Source: Planctomycetia bacterium
Lineage (GTDB): Bacteria; Planctomycetota; Planctomycetia; Pirellulales; PNKZ01
Direction of reading: 5' to 3'
NCBI GenBank assembly: GCA_021413845.1
Contig: JAIOPP010000133.1
Coordinates: 1 to 64,000 of the forward strand
Length of the DNA: 64,000 nt
A program made the position numbers and the translations under genes. Below are positions 1 through 9,256 of the stretch, one piece after another. The notes beneath the pieces were generated by a model. That model did not search any database. It saw nothing but the letters and a program-made list of their open reading frames with translations, and was not told where the DNA came from. How positions within the stretch are numbered: the first letter of the stretch is position 1; the number at the start of each line of letters is the position of its first letter.

Positions 1-683
1 CGCGACTCGATCTCATGCGCGCGGCGCAGCACTTCGTCCATCGGCGGATGCGCGGTCACCTGCCCGCGCACACTCCAAAACAGCGGAATCAGTCGCAGTG
101 CCATCCTCGGTCGAACGGCTCCTTGCAGCATCCTCACGATCAACTCGCCGGCCTCGCGTCCGCGCTCGGCCATGTCGACATGCGGGTAGGTGTCGTAACC
201 GATGATGGCATCGGCATTCGCCACGCGCAGCGGTGTGTGATTGGAATGCAAGTCGGTCGTGACGACGAGCGGCCGATCCGGACCGAGCACGGCACGCACG
301 CTCGCAATCATATCGCCGTCGGCATCGTCGAGCCCTTCGACGACCATCGCACCATGCAAGTCGAGCAGCATCCCGTCGACCGGCCCGTCGGCCGCTTCGG
401 CGCTGCGGAGTCGCTCGAAGAATTCGGCCTTGAGCGTTTCATAGGCGCTGCGTTCGATCAGGCCCGAGGGATAGGCAAACGTCCAGAGGAGCGGCACGAG
501 CTCGAACTTCCGCTCGGCGGCCGCGGCGATAAAGCCGCCGGGGCACATATTCGCGCCGGTGAATCGCCGCAAGATTCCGTCGCCGCGGAACAAGCCGATG
601 CCGCGCTCGAAGTCGCCGAGCGTGGTTCGTCCGGCGACGAAGGTCGCGGTCTCATGCAGAATTCCCCCGACGGCGATACGCAT
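1..683 (-). CDS. M81 family metallopeptidase (MlrC-like), 3' part beyond window
   Basis: The reading frame begins at an ATG at 683 and runs leftward off the window edge, so about 227 N-terminal residues are visible and the C-terminus is missing. The N-terminus reads MRIAVGGILHETATF, the start expected of the M81/MlrC (microcystinase C) family, whose members bind zinc. Further in are a DLHGAM segment, a TTDLHSNHT segment and a YDTYPHVDM segment, all rich in the His/Asp residues this family uses for metal binding. A purine-rich GAGAG lies just upstream of the ATG. A second, complete member of the family lies at 10445-11944. The natural substrate is unknown; outside microcystin degraders these proteins are usually near sugar or amide catabolism genes. 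Confidence 0.85.
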   Translation of the reverse strand, partial: MRIAVGGILHETATFVAGRTTLGDFERGIGLFRGDGILRRFTGANMCPGGFIAAAAERKFELVPLLWTFAYPSGLIERSAYETLKAEFFERLRSAEAADGPVDGMLLDLHGAMVVEGLDDADGDMIASVRAVLGPDRPLVVTTDLHSNHTPLRVANADAIIGYDTYPHVDMAERGREAGELIVRMLQGAVRPRMALRLIPLFWSVRGQVTAHPPMDEVLRRAHEIES

Positions 684-803
684 TCCGACACTCTCTTTCA
701 CCTAGGCTCGGTTCCGAAGCAAGGCCGTTATCGTAACCGGCGCAAGACGACGAAGCCACACGGCGTGTTGAAACTGGCCGCGCCGCAGACCATAATCCCC
801 TCC

Positions 804-1511
804 ATGAAAATCTTCCTCTCGCGCATGCTCGCCTCGTTGCTTCTATTTTCGTCTGCCGTGGCGCAAGCCGTCGAACCGATCGGCGCATTCGCGCCCGGCG
901 CGCGTGTGCTGTTTCAAGGAGACTCGATCACCGACGGCAACCGTGGCCGGAGCCTCGACCCGAACCATATCCTCGGGCACGGCTACGCGTTTATCGTGGC
1001 CGCGAAGCATGGCGCGGCGTATCCTGAAGCGAAGCTCGAGTTCTACAATCGAGGCGTGAGCGGCAACACAGTGCTTGAGCTCGAAAAACGCTGGCAGAAA
1101 GACACGCTCGATCTCAAGCCCGACGTGTTGAGTATTCTCATCGGCGTGAACGATCGGGGCCGAGTCCCGCTCGAACAATACGAGCAGGTCTACGACAAGC
1201 TTCTCACCGACGCCAAGGCCGCGAACCCGAAGCTGAAGCTCGTGCTCTGCGAGCCGTTCGTGGTGAACCATCTGGCGACGACGGCGCAACAAGGTTCGCC
1301 GAGCGCCGACGTCGTGAAGCGGCAGGAGATCGTCGCGCGGCTCGCGAAGAAACATGGCGCGGCACTCGCACGCTTCCAAGTCGCCCTCGATCGGGCCACC
1401 GAACGGGGCCCGGCAGCGCATTGGATCTGGGACGACATTCACCCGACCTACTCAGGCCATCAGATCCTCGCCGACGAATGGGAACGAGCCGTGCGCGAGT
1501 ATTGGAAGTAA
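804..1511 (+). CDS. Exported SGNH/GDSL hydrolase
   Basis: This 235-residue protein begins with a cleavable signal peptide ending near AQAVEP. The four SGNH blocks are visible: FQGDSITDGNR (block I, nucleophile Ser), GVSGN (block II Gly), GVNDRG (block III Asn) and DDIHPT (block V, catalytic Asp and His). The family hydrolyses esters, often acetyl groups on polysaccharides, outside the cytoplasm. I chose the ATG at 804 because it gives the signal peptide; the open frame continues upstream but looks like antisense of the M81 gene, from which this gene diverges. It is followed convergently by the HPP gene with a 22 bp gap. The substrate is not predictable. Confidence 0.9.
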   Translation: MKIFLSRMLASLLLFSSAVAQAVEPIGAFAPGARVLFQGDSITDGNRGRSLDPNHILGHGYAFIVAAKHGAAYPEAKLEFYNRGVSGNTVLELEKRWQKDTLDLKPDVLSILIGVNDRGRVPLEQYEQVYDKLLTDAKAANPKLKLVLCEPFVVNHLATTAQQGSPSADVVKRQEIVARLAKKHGAALARFQVALDRATERGPAAHWIWDDIHPTYSGHQILADEWERAVREYWK

Positions 1512-1533
1512 GCCGCCGGCGGCAACGGATTTT

Positions 1534-2223
1534 TTATGCCCGCGCTTTCGGTCCGGCCGGGCGCTCCTGGTGACGCGAAAGCAGTTGCGTCAGCTGAATC
1601 AGATCTTCTTCGCTGATATCGACGAACGAATCGAGGGATCTCACGGCGGCGAGAATTTCTTCGTGCGAAGGAGGTGCGGGGTCGGAAGGTTTCGCTGCCG
1701 CCGGGCGATTCCAAGCGGCGGGATAACGCCGCCAGCGGAAGAAGCCGTTGATCGCGATCGCCAACAGCACCATCATCACGGCGTTGGCAAGGATCGGACA
1801 AAGGGCGAATCGATAACCCAAGTCTCGGATCGCCGGCCCGCCCAGCACGGCGGTAAACGCCGTGGCGCCGCCGGGAGGATGGATACATTTCAACTGGTGC
1901 ATCGCGCCGATCGCCAGCCCGACCGCGCAAGCCGCGGCCAAGGTTGGGTCCGCAATCTGCCGAGCACACTCCACGCCGATCAAAGCGGAAACACCGTGCC
2001 CGGCAATCACCGGCCAAGGTTGCGAGAGCGGCCCATGCGGCACGGCGAACAGCAACACGGCGCTCGCACCCATCGATGCGATCACGACCGACGCGGCCGC
2101 ATCGGGCAGCAGGAGCCGCGAGAGCCCGATCAGCGCAAAGATCGACAGCCCGCCCCCGAAAGCTGCGACGAGCTTTTCGAGAGCGCTGACTTCCACCAGC
2201 TCGACGCCGAACCAACGGCGCAA
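1534..2223 (-). CDS. HPP family integral membrane protein
   Basis: This 229-residue protein has the signature IHPPGGATAF in a loop between hydrophobic segments, which defines the HPP family (PF04982). Four to five membrane spans are visible between roughly residues 20 and 165, followed by a soluble tail of about 60 residues rich in Asp, Glu and Gln. HPP proteins are plastid and bacterial membrane proteins; a plant member has been linked to nitrite transport, but the bacterial role is unclear. The most upstream usual start is a TTG at 2223, just after an in-frame stop; a GTG eleven codons in is possible. It probably shares transcription with the creatininase-family gene upstream (77 bp gap). 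Confidence 0.8.
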   Translation of the reverse strand: MRRWFGVELVEVSALEKLVAAFGGGLSIFALIGLSRLLLPDAAASVVIASMGASAVLLFAVPHGPLSQPWPVIAGHGVSALIGVECARQIADPTLAAACAVGLAIGAMHQLKCIHPPGGATAFTAVLGGPAIRDLGYRFALCPILANAVMMVLLAIAINGFFRWRRYPAAWNRPAAAKPSDPAPPSHEEILAAVRSLDSFVDISEEDLIQLTQLLSRHQERPAGPKARA

Positions 2224-2299
2224 GTTCGCAAGAGAAATAATGGGGCGGGCTCAACTAACAGGGCGATGCCTAAAGAAACCGAACTCCATTCCGCGCCCG

Positions 2300-3118
2300 T
2301 TACTTGGCGCGAATCACGGCCACGGTTTGGTCGGCGCGGTAGTCGAGGATCTTGCGGCCCCAGGCGATCGTCGTCTCGGCCGGTGCGAGATCGACGCCGT
2401 TGATGCGGAAGTTGCCGGCCTTGATCCGCTGTTGCATCCGAATCGTCGCGGGATCGATCGCCAAGAGCTGCGCGCTCATTACGAAATCGTCGTGCAGGCC
2501 TTCGGGCTGTTGACGAATTCCTTGGGCTTCGACCCACTTCGTCAGGCCGGCGTAGTCGTAGAACTCCGGCACGTAGACGATGCGCGGCGCGCCGCCCCAG
2601 GCGGAGTTCAGCTTCTCGGCCACGGCCTTCATGCCGGGCTGGTTGCCGCCGCTGTCGCCGAGCAAGACGATCCGCTTGAAGCCGGTCGTCTTGAAGCTCG
2701 CGCAGAGATCGGTGAGGAGCGCTTGAAAAGTTTCCTCGCGGAGGCTGATCGAGCCGGGATATTTCATGTGCAACGAGGGAGGATCGATATCTCCTTCCGG
2801 AACGAAGGCCACGATCGGCGCGACGAGCGTGTTGCCGAGCTTGCGCGCGATCCGTTCCGACGCTCCGCGCAGCACGAAGTTGTGCTTGCCGGTCACGATG
2901 TAAGGCCCGTTCTGCTCGACTCCGCCCGTGGCGATGAGGACCGTATCGACCCCGTCGCGCATCCGATCGCGGACTTCCATCCAGGTCAGGTCTTCGATGA
3001 ATACCGAGTCGACGGCCTCGATCGGCCGGGGCGAATTCGGATCGGGCTTCACCGGGTCGGGCAAGGCGAACAAGGTCGCGGCGGCGGTGGCAAGGCAAGC
3101 GAATAAGGTGCGCATCAT
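2300..3118 (-). CDS. Exported creatininase-family protein with altered metal site
   Basis: This 272-residue protein starts with two ATG codons and a short signal peptide. It follows the creatininase/MftE fold order: GGVEQNGPY near residue 68, PEGDIDPPS near 108, and GDSGGN near 155. In classical creatininases the metal ligands are Glu34, His36, Asp45, His120 and Glu122. Here Glu68 is kept, but the His36 position is Asn70, the Asp45 position is His79 and the His120 position is Ser156. The GVEQNGP...KHN pattern fits a recurring subfamily rather than random decay. It is divergent from the DUF1592 gene. The reaction is unknown; amidohydrolase activity on a cyclic amide or lactone is the family expectation. 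Confidence 0.8.
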   Translation of the reverse strand: MMRTLFACLATAAATLFALPDPVKPDPNSPRPIEAVDSVFIEDLTWMEVRDRMRDGVDTVLIATGGVEQNGPYIVTGKHNFVLRGASERIARKLGNTLVAPIVAFVPEGDIDPPSLHMKYPGSISLREETFQALLTDLCASFKTTGFKRIVLLGDSGGNQPGMKAVAEKLNSAWGGAPRIVYVPEFYDYAGLTKWVEAQGIRQQPEGLHDDFVMSAQLLAIDPATIRMQQRIKAGNFRINGVDLAPAETTIAWGRKILDYRADQTVAVIRAK

Positions 3119-3483
3119 AAGAACGGCTCGCTAGGAAAGGTGCTGCGCGAAAGGGGGTGCGGAAACGAATCGCTTCGTTCACGATCCGGATAATACTCGA
3201 TCTGTCGGCACATTTCACGGGAGTAGATTCGCGAGGGGTGTGTGCCGGCTCGTAAAGCGGTCGAGGCTAATTGCGCACGGCCGATGGCTCAAGTCGAGGG
3301 AAGTGCATACGATCGCCGGCGATTCCTGATTTCGTACAAACGCCGCACAAGAAGTGGTGCGGTTGAAAACGAGGCCGCTATGATGGAGGTTGGAATCCGC
3401 CCTCCTTGCTGCGCGAACTCGCACGTTCGCCCCTCCGCCGCTCGTCGCACCCCCACGCGTTTCGCTTTCCGAGAACAGCTCTC
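3119..3483. other. Divergent intergenic region, creatininase / DUF1592 genes
   Basis: About 365 bp separate the divergent genes. It must hold both promoters, but I cannot pick out a convincing -35/-10 pair. If the plus-strand gene starts at an earlier in-frame codon (3406), the region is shorter. No repeat or RNA structure stands out. Confidence 0.4.
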
Positions 3484-5955
3484 ATGGATCGCTTGCCCTC
3501 GCACGCCGACTTCGCGCATCGCCCGCACGGCTTTCTGCGCACGAGAGTCGTGCGCATGGCGATCCTCATCGCCGCGAGCTTCGCTAGCCTGACGGTAGCA
3601 AGCTCGTCGGCCCGCGCGGCAGCCGGCGATCGCTACGCCGACGCGGTTCGACCGTTGTTGGAAAAATATTGTCTCGCTTGCCACGGCCCGACGAAGCAAG
3701 AAGGGAATCTGCGGCTCGATCAAACGGCCCGAACCTTCGATGCCGCCGGCGCGACCCGCTGGCGGCGGATCGTCGAACGGGTCGAGCTCGGCCAGATGCC
3801 GCCGGAAGAGAAGCCGCGGCCGACGGCCGACGAGCTGCGTGTGCTCACGAGCTGGGTCGACGACGAAACGAAAACGGCCGAGACTGCGCGGCGGCTCAAA
3901 GAAGGGCGCGTCGTGCTTCGGAGATTGAATCGGAACGAATATCAAAACACGATTCGCGATCTGCTCGGCATCGAAGTCGACCTGAGAGAGCAACTACCGC
4001 AAGACGGCTCGGCCGACGGCTTCGACAACGCCGGAGCGGCCTTGCATACGTCGTCGTTCTTGATGGATCGCTACTTGGAAGCGGCCGACACGGCCTTGAA
4101 CCTCGCCATCGCCAATCGGCCGCAAGCGCCGGCGCTCGTCAAGACGCGTTACAGTTTGAAAGAGTCGCATCCGGTTCGCACGACGACGGAAAAGGTCTAT
4201 CGCTTTCTCGACGACACGGTCGTCTGCTTCTGCTCGTCGGCTTGGCACAACGTCGGCGTGTCGAAGTTCTACCCGAACGAGGGAGGCTTCTACCGTTTCC
4301 GGATTTCGGCTTCGGCCTTCCAAAGCGCAGGCAAGCCGGTCACGTTTCGCGTCACGGCGGGGAACACGCGGCTGACCGGCACGAGCGGCTTGGTCGGCTA
4401 CTTCGACGCCCCGCCCGACGACCCGAAGGTCTTCGAGTTCGTCCGCTACATGGAACCCCGGACGACGATCGCGCTGCTGCCGTACGGCTTGGCGGGTGCG
4501 AACGTCGTGTCGAAAATCGGGGCCGACTCCTACGAAGGAACAGGCCTCGCCGTGCAATGGGTCGAAGTCGAGGGACCGCTGAACGAAGTGTGGCCCCCGG
4601 AAAGCCATCGCCGGCTGCTCGGCGATCTGCGGCAGAAGCCCGCGCCGGTGTACAACTTCAGCACGCGGGTCGAAGTCGCTTCCGACGACGCCAAGGCCGA
4701 CGCCGATCGCATCCTCCGGCGGTTTACCCGCCGCGCGTTTCGCCGGCCGGTCGCCGATGAAGACGTGCGGCCGTATGTCGCGATCGTCGAAGCGAAGCTC
4801 GCCGCGAGCTACACCTTCGAGCAAGCGATCCGCGCCGCGCTGAAGGGGGTGCTGCTGTCGCCGGAGTTCTTATTCCTGCGCGAAACGCCCGGCAAGCTGA
4901 ACGACTACGCTCTCGCCTCGCGGCTTTCGTATTTCCTCTGGAGCACGATGCCCGACGAAGAATTGCTTGTCGCCGCCGAGCAAGGAAAGCTCACCGATCA
5001 AGAAGAGCTGCAACGCCAAGTCGAGCGGCTGCTCCGGCATCCGCGCGCGGCGGCCTTCACCGAGAACTTCGTCGGCCAATGGCTCGGGCTGCGCGAGATC
5101 GACTTCACCGAGCCGAGCCACATTCTCTACCCCGAGTTCGATCATCTGTTGAAAGTGTCGATGATTCGCGAAACGGAGTTGTTCTTCGAAGAAGTCTTGA
5201 AGCACGACTTAAGCCTGCTGAACTTCACGTCGTCGGACTTCACGCTGCTCAACGGTCGGTTGGCGAAGCACTACGGCATTCCGGGCCCCGACGGTTGGGA
5301 GTTTCGCAAAGTGTCGCTGCCGCCGAAGAGTCATCGGGGGGGCGTGTTGACGATGGCGAGCGTCTTGAAAGTGACGTCGAACGGCACGACGACCTCGCCC
5401 GTGATGCGCGGCGCGTGGGTGCTCGACCGGCTTCTGGCGACTCCCCCTGCCCCGCCGCCCGACAACGTCTCGGCCATCGATCCCGACATTCGCGGCGCGA
5501 CGACGATTCGCGAGCAACTGGCGAAGCACCGCGCTTCGGCGGCCTGCGGCGGTTGCCATGCGAAGATCGATCCTCCCGGCTTCGCGCTGGAAAGCTTCGA
5601 CTGCATCGGCGGCTTCCGCGAGCGTTATCGCGTCACCGGCAGCGGCGAATCGGTCACGATCGACGGCCGGCGCATGGCGTATCACATCGGCAAGAAAGTC
5701 GACCCTGCCGACGTGACCGCAGACGGTCGGGCCTTTGCCGACATCGACGAGTTCAAGCAACTGTTGCTGCGCGATCGAGACCAATTGGCCCGCGCTTTAG
5801 CGACGAAGCTCGTCACCTACGCGACGGGTGCCGCCCCGACGTCGGTCGACCGAGCCGAGCTCGACGCGATGGTCGATCGGATTCGCGCGAAAGATTACGG
5901 TCTCAAGTCGCTCGTGCATGAAGTGGTCCGCAGCAGTCTGTTCGGAAACAAATAG
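3484..5955 (+). CDS. DUF1592 domain protein with planctomycete cytochrome c domain
   Basis: The protein has 823 residues from the ATG at 3484 (alternatives at 3406 and 3556). An Arg-rich N-region and a hydrophobic stretch ending at ASSSARA give export. A CLACH heme-binding motif at residues 63-67 marks a PSCyt1 domain. The rest follows the known order DUF1587, DUF1595, DUF1592, DUF1588 and DUF1585, with a second CGGCH motif at 688-692 in the DUF1588 part (AKIDPPGFALE follows). These proteins are typical of Planctomycetota and Verrucomicrobiota and are almost always followed by a DUF1552 partner, as here. They are thought to be periplasmic redox enzymes in polysaccharide use, but no reaction has been assigned. 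Confidence 0.92.
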   Translation: MDRLPSHADFAHRPHGFLRTRVVRMAILIAASFASLTVASSSARAAAGDRYADAVRPLLEKYCLACHGPTKQEGNLRLDQTARTFDAAGATRWRRIVERVELGQMPPEEKPRPTADELRVLTSWVDDETKTAETARRLKEGRVVLRRLNRNEYQNTIRDLLGIEVDLREQLPQDGSADGFDNAGAALHTSSFLMDRYLEAADTALNLAIANRPQAPALVKTRYSLKESHPVRTTTEKVYRFLDDTVVCFCSSAWHNVGVSKFYPNEGGFYRFRISASAFQSAGKPVTFRVTAGNTRLTGTSGLVGYFDAPPDDPKVFEFVRYMEPRTTIALLPYGLAGANVVSKIGADSYEGTGLAVQWVEVEGPLNEVWPPESHRRLLGDLRQKPAPVYNFSTRVEVASDDAKADADRILRRFTRRAFRRPVADEDVRPYVAIVEAKLAASYTFEQAIRAALKGVLLSPEFLFLRETPGKLNDYALASRLSYFLWSTMPDEELLVAAEQGKLTDQEELQRQVERLLRHPRAAAFTENFVGQWLGLREIDFTEPSHILYPEFDHLLKVSMIRETELFFEEVLKHDLSLLNFTSSDFTLLNGRLAKHYGIPGPDGWEFRKVSLPPKSHRGGVLTMASVLKVTSNGTTTSPVMRGAWVLDRLLATPPAPPPDNVSAIDPDIRGATTIREQLAKHRASAACGGCHAKIDPPGFALESFDCIGGFRERYRVTGSGESVTIDGRRMAYHIGKKVDPADVTADGRAFADIDEFKQLLLRDRDQLARALATKLVTYATGAAPTSVDRAELDAMVDRIRAKDYGLKSLVHEVVRSSLFGNK

Positions 5956-6013
5956 CCGTATACGTTCGTTATTCGTTCGTCGTTCGTCGCAGGTCGAACC
6001 AGGAGAGAATGCC

Positions 6014-7282
6014 GTGAAGATTCCTCGTCGCACGTTCTTGCGAAGCACCGGAGTAGCCGTCGCGCTCCCTTTGTTAGACGCGATGCAGCCGCGCGTCCGC
6101 GCCGCGAACGAGGCGGCCAAGCCGAAGCGGCGCATGGTCTGCATCAACACGCCGCTCGGCCTCCATCCGGCGAACTTCTTCCCGGAGCAGGCGGGCCGCG
6201 ACTACAAATTGTCGCCCTACCTCGAAGTGCTTAAGGAGTTTCGCGACGACTTCACCGTCGTCTCCGGCTTGTCGCATCCCGACGTCGGGCCGAGCCACGA
6301 CTCGAACCAAAGCTTTCTCACCGCCGCGCCGCATCCCGAACGGCGCGCCGGCTTCCGCAACACGATCTCGCTCGATCAATTCGCGGCCGAACACCTGCTC
6401 GGCGAAACGCGGTTCTCGAGTTTGACGTTGTCGTGCGAAGGGGTCGGGCTCGGCTGGACTCGCAGCGGCGCTCCGGTTCCGGCCGAGGCTTGGCCGACGA
6501 GTGTGTTTACCAAGCTGTTCCTGGAAGGCCGGCCGGATGAAGTCGCGGCGCAAGCGCGTCGACTGCAAGACGGCAAGAGCGTGCTCGACGCCGTGCGCGA
6601 GCAAGCCCGTCGGCTGCATCCTGCGCTCGGCTCCGACGACCGCGAGAAGCTCAACGAATACTTCACGAGCGTGTGCGAGCTGGAGCAGCGACTCGCTCAG
6701 GCCGAGGCTTGGTCGAAACGACCGAAGCCCAAAGTCGAGGCGAAGCCGCCGCAAAACGTGGTGAACTCGACCGACTTGATCGGAAAGAACCGCGTCTGGT
6801 TCGATCTCATGCACCTCGCGATCCAAACCGACTCCAGCCGGTTGCTCACGCTTCAACTACTCGGCACCAGCGGCGTGCCGCCGATCGCGGGAGTCAGCCA
6901 AGGCCACCACGATCTCTCGCACCACGGCAAAGACCCGGCGAAGATCGCGCAGCTCCGAACGCTCGAATTGGAAAAGATGAAAACGCTGCGCGACTTCTTC
7001 GCACAGTTGAAGCAGACGCGCGAAGAAGGAGAGTCGCTCCTCGACCGGACGATGATCTTCTTCAGCAGCAACCTTGCCGACGCCTCGAAGCATTCGGTGA
7101 AGAACATGCCGGTGCTGTTGGCCGGCGGCGGCTTCAAGCATGGGCAGCATCTCGCGTTCGATGAAAACAAGAATCCGCCGCTCTGCAATCTCTATGTGAG
7201 CATGCTGCAACGGATGGGAATCGAAGCCGACAAGTTCGCCTCGAGCACCGGCACCCTCACCGGCCTGGAAGCCGGCACGTAA
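6014..7282 (+). CDS. DUF1552 domain protein, Tat-exported
   Basis: This 422-residue protein starts at a GTG at 6014, seven bases after AGGAGAG; the longer open frame upstream overlaps the previous gene and is unlikely to be used. The N-terminus carries RRTFLRSTG followed by a hydrophobic run, a twin-arginine signal, which suggests folding with a cofactor before export. The body matches the DUF1552 (PF07586) family: an early CINTPLGLHP segment, GLSHPDVG, a SQGHHDLSHHG segment rich in His, and a C-terminal LAGGGFKHGQHL segment. It follows the DUF1592 gene by 58 bp and is almost certainly its co-transcribed functional partner. The function is unknown. Confidence 0.92.
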   Translation: MKIPRRTFLRSTGVAVALPLLDAMQPRVRAANEAAKPKRRMVCINTPLGLHPANFFPEQAGRDYKLSPYLEVLKEFRDDFTVVSGLSHPDVGPSHDSNQSFLTAAPHPERRAGFRNTISLDQFAAEHLLGETRFSSLTLSCEGVGLGWTRSGAPVPAEAWPTSVFTKLFLEGRPDEVAAQARRLQDGKSVLDAVREQARRLHPALGSDDREKLNEYFTSVCELEQRLAQAEAWSKRPKPKVEAKPPQNVVNSTDLIGKNRVWFDLMHLAIQTDSSRLLTLQLLGTSGVPPIAGVSQGHHDLSHHGKDPAKIAQLRTLELEKMKTLRDFFAQLKQTREEGESLLDRTMIFFSSNLADASKHSVKNMPVLLAGGGFKHGQHLAFDENKNPPLCNLYVSMLQRMGIEADKFASSTGTLTGLEAGT

Positions 7283-7300
7283 CCGCGAAAGACATGCGCC

Positions 7301-9223
7301 ATGTCGCTCCCTTCCGCCACGCTGCGGCACTTGGCCGTGGTCGTTATTCATGGCGCGATCCTTTGCTCGGCTGCGCCGACTTTCGCCCAGGGGCCCGACT
7401 ATCTTCGGGCCCATTACGTCAAGCGCGAGTATCGAATTCCGATGCGCGACGGGGCCCGGCTCTTCACGGCCGTCTACTCGCCGAAAGCCGTGCCGACTCC
7501 GCCGGCCGGGCAACCGCCAACCGACCGAGCTCGGCCCCTCTTGATGATCCGCACGCAGTCGGGCCTCGCCCCCTACGGCGAAGAGCGATTTCCCGGCAGC
7601 CTCGGGCCGTCGGCGCACTTCGCGCGGTCGGGCTACATCTTTGTTTACCAAGACATTCGCGGGCGCTGGATGTCCGAAGGAGATTTCGTCGCGATGCGCC
7701 CGCACGAGCCGCGCAAAGCCGGCCCGCGCGACGTCGACGAAAGCACCGATACCTACGACACGATCGAGTGGCTGCTCAAGAACGTCGCCGACCATAACGG
7801 CAAGGTCGGCCACTACGGCACCTCCTATCGAGGTTGGCTGGCGGCGGCGGGAATGATCGATGCGCATCCCGCCCTGAAAGCGGTTTCGCCGCAAGCGCCG
7901 ATCGGCGACATGTTCACAGGCGACGATTGGCACCACAACGGCGCGCTGTTTCTCAACCACACGTTTTTCTACATGCCGATCATGGGCATGGCTCGCCCTC
8001 GGCCGTTCGACACGGCGCCCCCTCGCCCCGACTACGGCACCCCCGACGGCTACGACTTCTTCTTGAAGCTCGGGCCTCTCTCGAACGTCGACACGCGTTA
8101 CTACCGCGGCGAGGTTCCCTATTGGAACACGATCGCGAAGCATCCCGTCTACGACGACTACTGGAAATCGATCCGGCTGGTGCCGCACTTGAAGAACATC
8201 AAGCCGGCCGTGTTGATCGTCGGAGGTTGGTTCGATGCCGAAGACCTCTACGGCACGTTGCTCACTTACCGCGAGCTCGAAGCGCAAAGCCCCGGCACCG
8301 CGAGCACGTTAGTCATGGGCCCTTGGACGCACGGCGGCTGGAACTCCGGCGACGGTGCGCGACTCGGTCCCGTCTCGTTCGGCTCGGCGACCGCCGATTA
8401 TTTTCGCGAGAAGATCGAGTTTCCGTTCTTCGAACACCATCTGAAAGGGCGCGGCGCTTACGAGCCGCCCGAAGCGCTGATGTTCGAGACCGGCGCAAAT
8501 CGCTGGCACGAGCATGCCGTCTGGCCGCCGCGCGAGACGACCCCGATCACTTGGCACTTCCATCCTCGCGGCAAACTGGCGACCGAGCCGCCGGCCGACG
8601 TTGCCGCAGACGCGGCCTTCGATGAATACGTGAGCGATCCGGCCAAGCCGGTCCCCTATATCGACAAGGTCGGCTTTCGCCCGCTCCCTGAATACATGGC
8701 CGCCGACCAGCGCTTCGCGGCCTCGCGTCCCGACGTGCTTACCTATGAAACCGAGTCGCTCGACGCCGACCTCACGCTCGTCGGGCCGCTGGTCGCCGAT
8801 CTGCGGGTCTCAACGAGCGGCACCGATGCGGATTGGGTCGTCAAAGTGATCGACGTCTATCCCGCGAACACGGCCGACCCTCAACCGAACCCGGGTGACA
8901 TCCGCCTGGGAGGTTATCAGCAGTTGGTTCGCGCCGAGATCATGCGCGGAAAGTTTCGCGAGAGCCTGGAGCAGCCGCAACCGTTCGCGCCGCACGAACC
9001 GACCACGGTCAAGTTCACGCTGCCGGACGTTTATCATACGTTTCGCCACGGACACAAAATCATGGTGCAGGTGCAAAGTAGTTGGTTTCCGCTGGTCGAC
9101 CGCAATCCGCAAACGTTCGTCGATATTTACCAAGCGAAAGAGTCCGATTTTCGTAAAAGCGTGCAGCGCGTTTATCGTTCGCGAATGTTATCCTCACGGC
9201 TGTCCGCCACGCGAATTCCTTAG
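7301..9223 (+). CDS. CocE/NonD family exported hydrolase
   Basis: This 640-residue protein has a signal peptide ending near PTFAQG. It shows an alpha/beta hydrolase domain with the nucleophile elbow GTSYRG (Ser175), the RTQSG and QDIRGRW segments typical of CocE, and an Asp-containing GGWFDAED and a TLVMGPWTHGGW segment that supply the acid and His. The last third is a beta-rich PepX_C domain (ADLRVSTSGTDADWVVKV and onward). Family members cleave esters or amides, such as cocaine or glutaryl-7-aminocephalosporanic acid, or act as X-Pro peptidases. It starts 18 bp after the DUF1552 stop, so it is probably in the same transcript. The natural substrate is unknown. Confidence 0.9.
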   Translation: MSLPSATLRHLAVVVIHGAILCSAAPTFAQGPDYLRAHYVKREYRIPMRDGARLFTAVYSPKAVPTPPAGQPPTDRARPLLMIRTQSGLAPYGEERFPGSLGPSAHFARSGYIFVYQDIRGRWMSEGDFVAMRPHEPRKAGPRDVDESTDTYDTIEWLLKNVADHNGKVGHYGTSYRGWLAAAGMIDAHPALKAVSPQAPIGDMFTGDDWHHNGALFLNHTFFYMPIMGMARPRPFDTAPPRPDYGTPDGYDFFLKLGPLSNVDTRYYRGEVPYWNTIAKHPVYDDYWKSIRLVPHLKNIKPAVLIVGGWFDAEDLYGTLLTYRELEAQSPGTASTLVMGPWTHGGWNSGDGARLGPVSFGSATADYFREKIEFPFFEHHLKGRGAYEPPEALMFETGANRWHEHAVWPPRETTPITWHFHPRGKLATEPPADVAADAAFDEYVSDPAKPVPYIDKVGFRPLPEYMAADQRFAASRPDVLTYETESLDADLTLVGPLVADLRVSTSGTDADWVVKVIDVYPANTADPQPNPGDIRLGGYQQLVRAEIMRGKFRESLEQPQPFAPHEPTTVKFTLPDVYHTFRHGHKIMVQVQSSWFPLVDRNPQTFVDIYQAKESDFRKSVQRVYRSRMLSSRLSATRIP

Positions 9224-9256
9224 CGCCGCTTCAACCACCGCACGGAACCCTCAACG

